This document shows positions 33,384-41,468 of a DNA stretch of 64,000 nt, one piece after another. The notes under the pieces are model-generated. The model was given only the letters and a program-made list of their open reading frames with translations. It ran no database searches and was not told the origin of the DNA. Origin of the DNA: Actinomycetota bacterium (GTDB lineage Bacteria; Actinomycetota; Nitriliruptoria; Nitriliruptorales; Nitriliruptoraceae). Location: NCBI GenBank assembly GCA_019347575.1, contig JAHWKY010000001.1, positions 186,001 to 250,000 on the forward strand. The letters are read 5' to 3'. The translations under genes and the position numbers were made by a program. Within the stretch, counting starts at the first letter, position 1, and each line of letters begins with the position of its first letter.

Positions 33384-34598
33384 CCACTGGTCTCGTGGCA
33401 GCCGCCCACGAGCCTCGAAGGCAGCACCGTGACGGGCTACCGCGTCCGCCTCGACCCCGCCGGCGAGGTCGTCGAGTTCGGCGCGGACGTCCGCGAGGCG
33501 ACCTTCTCCGATCTGCTCCAGGGCGGCATCCACCGCGTCCACGTCGCCGCCCTCACGAGCACCGGTGACAGCTGCGCGGCGACGCGGACCGTGCTCGTCG
33601 TCGGACCCCCGAGCGCTCCAAGCGACCTCGTGGCCAGCGCATCCGAACGACGCGTCGAACTGACCTGGTCGCCTCCTGCCGACGACGGAGGCGCACCGAT
33701 CGAGGGCCACCGGGTCGAACTCGCTGGGAGCGACGGCACGACGCGGCAACGTGACGTGTCGGCTGCGACGTTGTCGCACGAGTTCACCGACCTCGTCAAC
33801 GGCGTCACGTACGAGGCCGAGGTCGCGTCTCGGAACGAGGCCGGGTTCGGCCCAGCCGCGGTCGCTGCACCCGTGGCTCCGCTCGCGACGCCTGAGGATG
33901 CGGCACCGCCGGAGCCCCAGGCCCCGGCCACACCGGGCGGGCTCACGGCGGAGCCGCTCAACGGCGCCGCCGACCTCGCCTGGGACGACGTCGACGGCGC
34001 GACCGACTACGTCGTTGCCGCGAGCCCTGGCGACCACGAGATCGTCGTCACCGGGACGAGCACGCGCCTGCGGTGGTCTACATGGCGACGGGGACCGCCT
34101 TCCCGGACGCGCTCGCCCTGAGTTCGCTTGCCGGTACCGAGCCGGGCCCGCTGCTGCTCGTGCGCTCCGACAACGTCCCGGAGGCGATGCGAACCGAGCT
34201 GCAGCGGCTCGCGCCCGAGCGAATCGTCCTCGCCGGTGGGACAGGAGCGGTATCGGAGGTGGCGCTGACACCTTGGCGCGGGCGACCGGTGCGGAGGTCG
34301 TACGGATCGAGGGATCGGACCGCTACGCGACCGCAGCCGCGCTGAGCGCGGCGTCGTCGGCACCCCATCCGGCGACCGCCTACCTGGCGACGGGCGTGAC
34401 TTCCCCGACGCGATCGCTGCTGGTGCGGCGTCCGCGGCGACCGGGGCACCCCTCCTCCTCGTGCCGTCCGACGGTTCCGTGCCGACCTCGGTCTCAGCGG
34501 AACTCTCGCGTCTGCGCCCGACGAGTCTCACCGTCGTCGGCGGTCCCGCTGCGATCGGCGAGCTGGTCGTCGCACTGGCGACGGGTGCCGCCTCCTGA
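33384..34598 (+). pseudogene. Decayed surface protein with fibronectin III and cell-wall-binding repeats
   Basis: Homology to a secreted wall protein is spread over three frames in series. Frame 1 (to about 34070) begins inside a domain (LVSWQPPTSLEG) and holds parts of three fibronectin type III domains. Frame 2 (34073 to about 34265) gives VYMATGTAFPDALALSSLAG...IVLAGGTGAVSE, a cell-wall-binding repeat 2 (CWB2). Frame 3 (to about 34396) gives ATGAEVVRIEGSDRYATAAAL. Back in frame 1, FPDAIAAGAASAATGAPLLLVPSDGSVPT...VVGGPAAIGELV runs to a TGA at 34596-34598. The start, the signal peptide and about 20-30 residues between the third FnIII domain and the first CWB2 repeat are missing. Each shift equals loss of one base. 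Either a true pseudogene or, less likely, several sequencing errors. Confidence 0.8.
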
Positions 34599-34681
34599 CC
34601 AGCCGGCCGAGGCCGCTTACAGGAGTTGCCGGGCCCGGTGTCGAACACCCTGGGTACCCCCCAACGTCCCGAGGTAGGCCC

Positions 34682-36331
34682 ATGGCACCCTCCCGCCTGC
34701 GCACGTTCGCAGCCTTCACGGCTCTCGCCGCACTCGCCACCACCACGATCGCCGCCCACGACGCCGAGCCGCCCAGCTGCTCGGGTGATCAGGTCATCGA
34801 GAACCTGACGCTGGAGACCTCCGGCGAGGCGCCCATCACGCTCGCCTACACCGTCATCCGGCCCGCCGAGGCCAGCGAGACCTTCCAGGTCCCGGTGATC
34901 CTGCACAGCCACGGCTGGGGCGGCAGGCGCTCGACCGGCGGGTTCAGCGCCTGGACCGAGGCCTGCATGGCGGTCGTCAGCTTCGACCAGCGCGGCTTCG
35001 GCGCCTCCGGCGGCGAGGCCAACGTGCAGGATCCGCGGTTCGAGGCCCAGGACGTCAAGAGCCTCATCGACTGGATCGCGGAGCAGCCGTGGGTGCTGCA
35101 CGACCAGGTCGCTGATGGCGAGGGTGGCCTCGTCGACGATCCGACCGACCCGCTGCTCGGCGCCATCGGCGGGTCCTACGGCGGCGGGTACCAGTGGATC
35201 ACCGCGCTGACCGAGACCCGCGAGTCCGGCAGCACCCGCTTCAACGCGATCGCGCCCGAGATCTCCTGGTACGACCTGCCCGAGTCGCTGGCCCCCCAGA
35301 CCGTGGTCCGCACGGTGTGGGTGAGCGCGCTCTACGCGGCGGGGGCGAGCGCCGTGCCGCAGTACATCCACGAGGCGTTCGCCTACGGCGCCGCCACCGG
35401 GCAGTGGCCCGACGGCGAGTTCCAGCCCGGCCAGGGACTGGCGGACCCCGGCGTCGAACCGGACATCGACGCCGTGTTCCACGCGCACAGCCCGGTGTCG
35501 TTCGTCGAGGACAGCGTGCAGCTCGACGTCCCCGCGCTGATCCTGCAGGGCACGACCGACAACCTGTTCAACCTCAACCAGGGCGTGCACAACTTCCTCG
35601 ACACGCTCACACCGGAGGCTCGCTCGCGGTCGAGCTTCGTCGCTTACAACGGCGGACACGCGCTACCGAGCGCGGTGCCGTTGGGCAGCGCCTCGGGCGG
35701 CAACGAGTGCGCCAGCCAGGCCGGCGGATGGGACGGCGTGCGGATCACCTACTACCAGCGCGCGTTCGGGTTCGACCACGGCTCCACCGCGGACCTGTTC
35801 GGCACCGGGACCCAGGCGGTAGGCACGACCGCGGATGGCGAGTGCATCGCCATCGAGTCGCTCGAGATCGGCGGTGGACCGGATGTGTCCGCGAACGTCG
35901 ACGTGACCCTCGAGGACGGCTACATCGCGATCACCGGCGCCGGCGCTCCGATCAACCTGCCGCTGCTGACCGCGTCCGAGCCGATGACGCTCGCCGGCGT
36001 CCCGACGCTCGACTACGAGGCGTTCAACGTCGGTGTCGACTCGCGCGTGTTCTTCGCCCTGTCGAAGGGCACCAACCAGGCCGACGCGACCATCATCCAG
36101 AACAACACGATGCCGCTGTACCTGCCCGCCCCGACGCAGCCCGCCGCCGGTGTCCCCGACACCTACGACGGCACGATCGAGCTGCCGGGTGTAGTCGTCG
36201 AGCTCGACGCAGGCGAGTCGCTGTTCCTCACCGTCTCCGGCACCGCCGACATGTACGCCGGCCACGGCTCCATCCGGACCCCCGGCGTGGTCATCTTCGA
36301 CGACCTCGCCGTCTCCCTACCCCTCGACTAG
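34682..36331 (+). CDS. Secreted CocE/NonD-type (S15-like) alpha/beta hydrolase
   Basis: A 549-residue exported hydrolase. The signal peptide runs MAPSRLRTFAAFTALAALATTTIAA. The catalytic domain has an oxyanion strand VILHSHGWGG, nucleophile elbow GGSYGGG (Ser165), acid in GTTDNLFNL (Asp293) and His326 in YNGGHALP. A C-terminal beta domain of roughly 150 residues resembles the jelly-roll of X-Pro dipeptidyl-peptidases and acyl-esterases. It would cleave an ester or peptide substrate outside the cell; the exact substrate is unknown. ATG 34682 has GAGGTAGG just upstream. Codon use is normal, unlike the decayed gene before it. Confidence 0.88.
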   Translation: MAPSRLRTFAAFTALAALATTTIAAHDAEPPSCSGDQVIENLTLETSGEAPITLAYTVIRPAEASETFQVPVILHSHGWGGRRSTGGFSAWTEACMAVVSFDQRGFGASGGEANVQDPRFEAQDVKSLIDWIAEQPWVLHDQVADGEGGLVDDPTDPLLGAIGGSYGGGYQWITALTETRESGSTRFNAIAPEISWYDLPESLAPQTVVRTVWVSALYAAGASAVPQYIHEAFAYGAATGQWPDGEFQPGQGLADPGVEPDIDAVFHAHSPVSFVEDSVQLDVPALILQGTTDNLFNLNQGVHNFLDTLTPEARSRSSFVAYNGGHALPSAVPLGSASGGNECASQAGGWDGVRITYYQRAFGFDHGSTADLFGTGTQAVGTTADGECIAIESLEIGGGPDVSANVDVTLEDGYIAITGAGAPINLPLLTASEPMTLAGVPTLDYEAFNVGVDSRVFFALSKGTNQADATIIQNNTMPLYLPAPTQPAAGVPDTYDGTIELPGVVVELDAGESLFLTVSGTADMYAGHGSIRTPGVVIFDDLAVSLPLD

Positions 36332-36385
36332 TACGAGCGACGCTGCATCCGCATCGTCGATGGGGCGGTCGAAAGGGGTCCGCGA

Positions 36386-36403
36386 CCGAGAGCGCGGTCT
36401 CGG
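36386..36403. terminator. Short hairpin between convergent genes
   Basis: CCGAGA (36386-36391) and TCTCGG (36398-36403) form a six-base stem with a GCGCGG loop, in the 109-bp gap where the secreted hydrolase gene and the phosphodiesterase gene meet tail to tail. A bidirectional terminator is plausible; the stem is short and lacks a T-run. Confidence 0.35.
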
Positions 36404-36440
36404 CCGCTCGGGCTGCAAGGGGCCCCGGACCGGTCCACCG

Positions 36441-37703
36441 CTACTCCGCGCTGGTGAAGGTCGCGAGCGGGACGTCGACCTCCTCGGGGGTGAGCGCCCC
36501 GTGCATCCCGGGCAGGCGGCCACCGAAGGGATCCCAGCGACGGTGCACGAGGGCCGCGTCGCCGTGGGCGACGGCGATCACGTCGCCGATCCGGAGCACC
36601 GCCTCCGGGCGGGGCTCCGGTCCGAACCAGCCCGCCGCGACCGCGTCCTCGCGCGTCACGACCGCGAAGCGGTCGGACAGCTGCTCCCTCCAGGCCGTGA
36701 GGACGTCGGCTTGTGCGCCGGGGACGACGTGCAGCTGACGGACCCGAGCCTCTCCGGCGATCACGCGGACGCCGGCCTCGAGATCGGGCTCGTCGTCGAG
36801 TTCGATCCAGTCGGTCTCGTCGATGGCGAGCATCCCGTGATCGGCGGTCACGACCAGCAGCGTGCGCTCCGGCAGCGACCCAGCTGCGCGTTCGACCGCG
36901 TGATCGGTCGCCCTCAGCGCCGACAGCCACGCGTCGCTGCCGGGGCCGTGGAGGTGCCCGACGGTGTCCACCGCACCGTGATGCGCGTACACCAGTGCAC
37001 GAGATGACCGTCCGGCCGCGTCAAGGGCGTGGCGGAGGGTGATGTCGGGACCGTCGGCGCCGACGAACGACCCGCCGCGAAGGGCGGCTCGCGTCAGGCC
37101 CGAAGCCACGAACTCGCCGAGCGACACGACGGTCGCGTCGATGTCCGCCGCGGTCGCCGTCTCGAAGATGGTCGGTAGCGGCTGGAACCTCTCCGGGATG
37201 ACCTCGGCCCGGGCATCCTCGGCCTCCGTCGGCGGACCCCACTGCCACGTCAGCAGGTTGAGCGGGCGGTCGGAACGAGGCAGCCCGACGGTGTACCCGA
37301 GCAGCCCGTGACGCCCCGGCGGCTCCGCGGTCGCCAGCGAGGTGAGCGCGGTCGCGGTCGTGGACGGGAACACCGAAGTCAGCGCCCGCTCGCTGTGTGC
37401 CGCGAGGAACGCAGCGGCGTCACGGTGGGCGTGCAGCTGCGCCGCACCGACACCGTCGAGGACGAGCACGATCACGCGGTCTGCGGCAGGCAGCCGTAGC
37501 GGGTCGTCTCCGCGGTGGACCCCGACCGCGTGCAGGAGCGCGCGTCCCAGATCCGCCAGCGACGCGCTGCCGTACGCCGGCAGGCGGGGCGCAGCAGGAG
37601 AGACCGCGGTCTCAAGTAGCCCGGAGGGCGGGAGACCAACAGACTCGGTCTCAAGTAGCCCGGAGGGCGGTAGACCAACAGACTCGGTCTGGGGTTCCAA
37701 CAT
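36441..37703 (-). CDS. Alkaline phosphatase/nucleotide pyrophosphatase superfamily protein
   Basis: A 420-residue metal-dependent phosphodiesterase or phosphatase. Metal and nucleophile motifs are VLVLDGVGAAQL (Asp), SVFPSTTATALTSLATAEPPG (Thr nucleophile region), YAHHGAVDTVGHLHG (Asp/His), VVTADHGM (Asp-His) and GMHGAL (His). Proteins of this set lack a signal peptide and their substrate is not known. The N terminus is odd: after MLEP come two copies of a 13-residue unit (TESVGLPPSGLLE) encoded by the hairpin repeats at 37608-37676. The family sequence PRLPAYGSASLADLG resumes after that. The repeats therefore appear to have been inserted in frame. The gene diverges from murI. Confidence 0.85.
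   Translation of the reverse strand: MLEPQTESVGLPPSGLLETESVGLPPSGLLETAVSPAAPRLPAYGSASLADLGRALLHAVGVHRGDDPLRLPAADRVIVLVLDGVGAAQLHAHRDAAAFLAAHSERALTSVFPSTTATALTSLATAEPPGRHGLLGYTVGLPRSDRPLNLLTWQWGPPTEAEDARAEVIPERFQPLPTIFETATAADIDATVVSLGEFVASGLTRAALRGGSFVGADGPDITLRHALDAAGRSSRALVYAHHGAVDTVGHLHGPGSDAWLSALRATDHAVERAAGSLPERTLLVVTADHGMLAIDETDWIELDDEPDLEAGVRVIAGEARVRQLHVVPGAQADVLTAWREQLSDRFAVVTREDAVAAGWFGPEPRPEAVLRIGDVIAVAHGDAALVHRRWDPFGGRLPGMHGALTPEEVDVPLATFTSAE
37608..37687 (-). repeat. Hairpin repeat family, locus 1: two 39-bp units inside a coding region
   Basis: Two 39-bp units (37610-37648 and 37649-37687) differing by one base. Each holds a 30-bp core: outer stem GGTCT/AGACC, spacer CAAGTA, inner stem GCCC/GGGC around a GGA loop, spacer GGG or GGT. 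Cores at 37608-37637 and 37647-37676. The layout matches the elements near 41342, 45396 and 48133, but both stems differ with pairing kept. Confidence 0.85.
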
Positions 37704-37826
37704 GGTCCTGGTGGCGACGGGGCCGCATGCAAGCAGAGGTAGCCTCCGTCACGTCGTCGACCTCCAGGAGGGACCACTTAGCGTGACGCGCGCGACGGTC
37801 GGGTACGGCGCTCCCGGGCACCTGCA

Positions 37827-38654
37827 GTGAACGAGCGACCCATCGGGGTCTTCGACAGCGGACTCGGCGGCCTGACGGTGCTGCAGGCGCTGGCGGACCT
37901 GCTGCCCACCGAGCGGCTCATCTACTTCGGTGACACCGCGCGCTACCCCTACGGGTCCAAGCCGCGCGACGTCCTGCGCCGCTACTCGACCCAGATCGCC
38001 GACGCACTGCTCGAGCGTGACGTGAAGATGATCATCGTCGCATGCAACTCAGCGTCCGCTGCGGCGCTCGACCTGCTGCGCGAACGCCACCCGAAGGTCC
38101 CCATCATCGGCGTCGTCGAGCCCGGCGTCCGCGCCGCGGTCAGGGCGACGCGGTCGGGGCGCGTGGGGGTCATCGGCACCCGCATGACCGCCGACTCCAA
38201 GATCTACGAGCTCACGGCGCAGCAGCTGCACGCCGAGCTCGACCTCGAGGTCGTGGCGTGCCCCGGGTTCGTCGAGCTCGTCGAGAGCGGCGACACGGAC
38301 TCCGATCACGCCCGCAGGATCGTCGCCGCCGGCCTGGCGCCCCTCCGCGATGCCGCGATCGACACACTGGTTCTCGGCTGCACGCACTACCCCCTGCTGG
38401 CCCGGACCATCAAGGAGACGGTGGGCCGGGGCGTGGTCCTGGTCTCGTCCGCAGACGAGACCGCGTTCGAGGTCCGCGACATCCTGGGGCGGACCGGCTG
38501 GGCGCGGGGCGGGCTGGCCGGGCCCGGTTGGCGCCGTTTCCTCACCTCCGGCGATCCGCCCACGTTCCGCAGGCTAGGGCGCCGTTTCCTCGGGGCCGAC
38601 CTCGGTCGCGTCCAGGCCTGGAACTGGGAACTCGCGGCGGAGACGGAGGGTTGA
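37827..38654 (+). CDS. murI: Glutamate racemase
   Basis: Interconverts L- and D-glutamate for peptidoglycan in the cytosol. The 275-residue product starts with PIGVFDSGLGGLTVL; the two catalytic cysteines are Cys73 in VACNSASAAA and Cys185 in LVLGCTHYPLL, and IYFGDTARYPYG is the usual substrate loop. GTG 37827 gives MNERPIGVFD; there is no good ribosome site, so the message may be leaderless. It is followed after one base by the thioredoxin-fold lipoprotein gene and then the HAD gene, in one probable operon. Confidence 0.96.
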   Translation: MNERPIGVFDSGLGGLTVLQALADLLPTERLIYFGDTARYPYGSKPRDVLRRYSTQIADALLERDVKMIIVACNSASAAALDLLRERHPKVPIIGVVEPGVRAAVRATRSGRVGVIGTRMTADSKIYELTAQQLHAELDLEVVACPGFVELVESGDTDSDHARRIVAAGLAPLRDAAIDTLVLGCTHYPLLARTIKETVGRGVVLVSSADETAFEVRDILGRTGWARGGLAGPGWRRFLTSGDPPTFRRLGRRFLGADLGRVQAWNWELAAETEG

Positions 38655-38655
38655 G

Positions 38656-39294
38656 GTGAGGGCCGGAACAGGGAGCGACGTGGCGGGGACTCGCACCGCG
38701 GTGCGCACCATCGTGGCGCTCGCCGCCGTCCTGGCCACCGCGTGCAGTGGGGGCGGGGACGCGATCGTCGAGACGACCGCGACCGCTTCCGATGTAGCGG
38801 GTGGGACCGCGCCGCCGGCGACCATCGCCCCGACCGGAACCACGCCCCCCGCGACCCCGACGGCCACCGATGCACCCGCGGCAGCGGTACCGGAGGCGCT
38901 CGACTTCACCGCCCCGGCCGTCGCCGGCGGTCAGGTGGTCGGGGCGGAGTTCGTCGGTGAGGCGGTGGCGCTGTGGTTCTGGGCGCCCTGGTGACCTACG
39001 TGCAACCGGGAGGCTCCCGAGATCGCGCAGTTGGCGCGACGCTACGACGGAGAGGTGACCTTCATCGGGGTCGCCGGGCACGACACCATCGGTCGGATGA
39101 AGGAGTTCGTGGAGCGCCACGATGTCGGCCACTTCCCCCACGCGGCGACCGAGGATGGCTCGCTGTGGGCGAGGTGGGAGGTCGCCTACCAGCCTGCGTT
39201 CGTCCTCATCGACCCTGAGGGCGAGATCGTGTTCAAGGGCGTCCGCCCTGACCTCGCCGACCTCGAGGCCGAGCTCGGAGCGCTCGCGTCGTGA
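38656..39294 (+). CDS. Thioredoxin-fold lipoprotein, probable selenoprotein (UxxC)
   Basis: One frame is open from GTG 38656 to 39294 apart from a single TGA at 38992-38994. The 212-residue product has a lipoprotein signal (LAAVLATAC), a Thr/Pro/Ala-rich linker, and a TlpA/DsbE-like thioredoxin domain from about residue 85. The active site reads [20 protein letters not shown]. The TGA (residue 113) stands where the nucleophilic cysteine of CxxC belongs and Cys116 is the partner. Downstream is complete, with the cis-proline in YQPAFVLID and an intact end. Reading TGA as selenocysteine gives UPTC. A hairpin fitting a bacterial SECIS follows at 39007-39019. It would be an extracytoplasmic thiol-disulfide oxidoreductase. 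Alternatives are a nonsense mutation or a sequencing error of TGC. It lies 1 bp after murI and overlaps the HAD gene by 4 bp. Confidence 0.85.
38992..39019 (+). promoter_or_regulatory. In-frame TGA with putative bacterial SECIS hairpin
   Basis: TGA at 38992-38994, then CGGGA (39007-39011), loop GGC (39012-39014), TCCCG (39015-39019). This gives a five-base stem with a three-base apical loop whose first base is G, 17 nt after the TGA. Known bacterial SECIS elements are small hairpins just downstream of the UGA with a G in the first positions of the loop, recognised by SelB. The match is by eye, without a folding calculation. Confidence 0.65.
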
Positions 39295-39884
39295 GCATCC
39301 GGGTGGTGCTGTTCGACGTGATGGACACGCTCGTCCGCGACCCCTTCCGCGAGGCGCTCGAGGCTGCGACCGGCCGTCCGGTGCGCGAGATCCTGGCGGC
39401 CCGCGATCCGCGGGCGTACCCGCGCTTCGAACGCGGCGAGATCACCGAGGCCGAGTACTGGGCCCACTACACCGACGCGGGGTTCGTCGTGGACGTGGCG
39501 GCCTTCCACAACGCCCGTCGCTCCGGCTACCGCTGGATCGAGGGGATGCGCGAGCTGCTCGACGACCTCGCCGGCGTGGTCCGCCGCATCGGCGCCACCA
39601 ACTACCCGGACTGGGTGAACGAGCTCACCGACGGGATGCTCGCCGGCTTCCTCGACCAGGTCGTGGCTTCGTACGAGGTCGGGGCGCGCAAGCCCGACCC
39701 GGAGTTCTACCTCCGCGTGCTCGACGTGGTCGGGGCGGAGCCACACGAGACCTACCTCGTGGACGACCGCGAGGTCAACGTCGAAGGCGCGCTCGAGGCC
39801 GGTCTCGCCGCGCACCACTTCACCGACGTGGCTGCGCTCCGGGCCGCCCTCGGTCAGCACGTAGAGGCAGTTCGAGGCGACTGA
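39291..39884 (+). CDS. HAD-superfamily hydrolase
   Basis: A 197-residue haloacid-dehalogenase-type phosphatase. Motif I is [11 protein letters not shown] with nucleophile Asp9, motif II lies in [10 protein letters not shown], motif III is the lysine in [14 protein letters not shown], and motif IV is [15 protein letters not shown] small alpha-helical cap (about 15-80) is inserted after motif I. It probably dephosphorylates a small sugar or nucleotide phosphate. The GTG overlaps the stop of the thioredoxin-fold gene as GTGA, so the two are coupled, yet no functional link is known. Its last 65 bp overlap the opposite-strand gene ending at 39820. Confidence 0.9.
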   Translation: MSIRVVLFDVMDTLVRDPFREALEAATGRPVREILAARDPRAYPRFERGEITEAEYWAHYTDAGFVVDVAAFHNARRSGYRWIEGMRELLDDLAGVVRRIGATNYPDWVNELTDGMLAGFLDQVVASYEVGARKPDPEFYLRVLDVVGAEPHETYLVDDREVNVEGALEAGLAAHHFTDVAALRAALGQHVEAVRGD

Positions 39885-40230
39885 GCAGCGCCGGATCCAG
39901 TCGCGCCTCCCCGGTCGCGACCCACCACAGCCGGGCTACGTCGTCGGCCTCCTCCGGCAAGCGGGCCAGCCACTCGAGCGCCGCCTCACCGTCCGCGTGG
40001 TGTCCGTCGCACCACGCGCTGAGTCCGATCTCGGTCGCGCAGTCGCGGCCGAGCGCCCGCCACGGCACCGGCCCGCACGTCGCGACGAGGCGGGCCTCGT
40101 CACCACAACGGTCGCACTCACCCGCCTCCACGCTGCGCGGACCGACCTCGGTGGCGTCGAGCCACGCGTACGCCGCAAGGAGCGCGCGCCGGAGCGCGGC
40201 GCGGTCGAAGGTGGGCTGCTCAGGGGGCAC
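39820..40230 (-). CDS. Hypothetical protein with Cys/His cluster (136 aa)
   Basis: The minus-strand frame from GTG 40230 has [30 protein letters not shown], then a cysteine/histidine region ([18 protein letters not shown]...[21 protein letters not shown]) that could bind zinc, then a helical C terminus. Codon use supports a real gene. I do not recognise a family; a ribbon-type zinc site is suggested only by the CxxC and the later Cys-x2-H. There is no clear ribosome site. It overlaps the end of the HAD gene by 65 bp tail to tail and diverges from leuB across a 52-bp gap. Confidence 0.6.
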   Translation of the reverse strand: MPPEQPTFDRAALRRALLAAYAWLDATEVGPRSVEAGECDRCGDEARLVATCGPVPWRALGRDCATEIGLSAWCDGHHADGEAALEWLARLPEEADDVARLWWVATGEARLDPALLSRLELPLRADRGRPGAQPRR

Positions 40231-40239
40231 GGCGGGAGC

Positions 40240-40253
40240 GTACGGTCCCGTAC
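40240..40253. promoter_or_regulatory. Palindrome in the divergent leuB promoter region
   Basis: GTACGG-TC-CCGTAC at 40240-40253 is a perfect six-base inverted repeat in the 52-bp gap between the divergent zinc-site gene and leuB. Its size and position fit an operator or the core of overlapping promoters. No further evidence. Confidence 0.35.
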
Positions 40254-40282
40254 CATCGCCAGCCCCGCCCCGGAGACCGCAC

Positions 40283-41338
40283 GTGGCCCACCGCATCGCC
40301 GTGCTCGGCGGTGATGGCATCGGCCCGGAGGTGGTCGCGCAGGGCCTGAAGGTGCTCGACGCGCTCGAGGACGTGGCGACCGAGCGGGTGGAGTACGACC
40401 TCGGTGGGCAGCGCTACCTGCGCACCGGGGAGGTGCTGGACGACGACACCACCGAGGAGCTGCGAGCCTTCGACGCGATCTACCTCGGGGCGATCGGCAC
40501 CCCCGGCGTCCCGCCTGGGATCATCGAGCGCGGCCTGCTGCTCAAGCTCCGGTTCGCGTTCGATCTCTACGTCAACCTGCGGCCGATCAAGCTCTACCCC
40601 GGCGTCACCTCGCCCATCGCGCGGCTCACCCCCGAGCAGTGCGACCTCGTCGTGGTGCGAGAGAACACCGAGTCGGTCTACGCGGGTGCGGGCGGGGCGC
40701 TCTACGTCGGGACGCCCGCCGAGGTCGCGACGCAGGAGTCGGTCAACACCCGTCACGGCGTCGAGCGTGCCGTCCGCTACGCGTTCGAGCTCGCGAGTCG
40801 GCGGCGCGGCCACCTGACCTTGGTGCACAAGACGAACGTGCTGAGTCACGCGGGGGACCTCTGGATGCGCACGTTCACCGAGGTCGGTGACACCGACTTC
40901 CCCGAGGTCGAACGCGACTACGTCCACGTGGATGCCGCGTGCCTCTACCTCGTCACCCAGCCGCAGCGGTTCGACGTCGTGGTGACCGAGAACCTGTTCG
41001 GCGACATCATCACCGACCTCGGGGCGGCGGTGCAGGGCGGCATGGGTCTGGCCGCCTCGGCCAACCTCGACCCGACACGGCGCTCGCCGTCGGTGTTCGA
41101 GCCCGTCCACGGCTCCGCCCCGGACATCGCTGGGACGGGAACGGCCGACCCCACCGCTGCGGTCATGAGCGTGGGGATGCTCCTCGACTTCCTCGGCGAG
41201 GCGCAGGCAGCCGCGCACGTCGAACGTGCCGTCGCGACGTGGCTGGCTTCGCGAGGAGGCACCGGCGACGACGGTGCGCGATACTCCACCAACGAGGTCG
41301 GGGACCGGCTCGCGGAGCTGGTCGCCCACGAGGCCTAG
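40283..41338 (+). CDS. leuB: 3-isopropylmalate dehydrogenase
   Basis: NAD-dependent oxidative decarboxylation of 3-isopropylmalate to 2-oxoisocaproate, third step of leucine synthesis. The 351-residue product has the N-terminal [17 protein letters not shown], substrate region [34 protein letters not shown]-type lysine region LVHKTNVL, metal-binding [14 protein letters not shown] and the NAD loop [20 protein letters not shown]. Tartrate or isocitrate dehydrogenase homologues are related, but the actinobacterial LeuB form and nearby leu genes favour this call. GTG 40283 gives [10 protein letters not shown]. It is separated from leuACD by about 7 kb and lies directly upstream of ilvE. Confidence 0.92.
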   Translation: MAHRIAVLGGDGIGPEVVAQGLKVLDALEDVATERVEYDLGGQRYLRTGEVLDDDTTEELRAFDAIYLGAIGTPGVPPGIIERGLLLKLRFAFDLYVNLRPIKLYPGVTSPIARLTPEQCDLVVVRENTESVYAGAGGALYVGTPAEVATQESVNTRHGVERAVRYAFELASRRRGHLTLVHKTNVLSHAGDLWMRTFTEVGDTDFPEVERDYVHVDAACLYLVTQPQRFDVVVTENLFGDIITDLGAAVQGGMGLAASANLDPTRRSPSVFEPVHGSAPDIAGTGTADPTAAVMSVGMLLDFLGEAQAAAHVERAVATWLASRGGTGDDGARYSTNEVGDRLAELVAHEA

Positions 41339-41341
41339 TGC

Positions 41342-41449
41342 AACGTGATAGTGCTCAAGCAGCGAAAGCGGTAGCACAACCTGATAGTGCTCAAGCAGCG
41401 AAAGCGGTAGCACAACCTGATAGTGCTCAAGCAGCGAAAGCGGTAGCAC
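41342..41449 (+). repeat. Hairpin repeat family, locus 2: three 36-bp tandem units before ilvE
   Basis: Units 41342-41377, 41378-41413 and 41414-41449. The second and third are identical and the first differs by one base. Each contains a 27-bp core with outer stem GTGCT/AGCAC, spacer CAAGCA, inner stem GC/GC around a GAAA loop, and spacer GGT, joined by AACCTGATA. The array fills the leuB-ilvE gap and ends 19 nt before the ilvE ATG, which keeps its own AGGAG. Confidence 0.9.
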
Positions 41450-41468
41450 CACTCGATAGGAGCACGAC

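Noticed and set aside
34073-34345. The CWB2 frame as an independent small gene
   Set aside because: It lacks a signal peptide and a ribosome site, and its homology continues in other frames on both sides, so it is part of the decayed gene.
38992-38994. The TGA as a simple nonsense mutation making a pseudogene
   Set aside because: Not fully excluded, but the TGA falls exactly on the catalytic Cys codon, the rest is intact with normal codon use, and a SECIS-like hairpin follows; Sec is the better reading pending a search for sel genes.
41342-41449. Three 36-bp direct repeats as a CRISPR array
   Set aside because: Units are head to tail without spacers, no cas genes are present, and related hairpins occur at three other loci; it is a tandem hairpin repeat.
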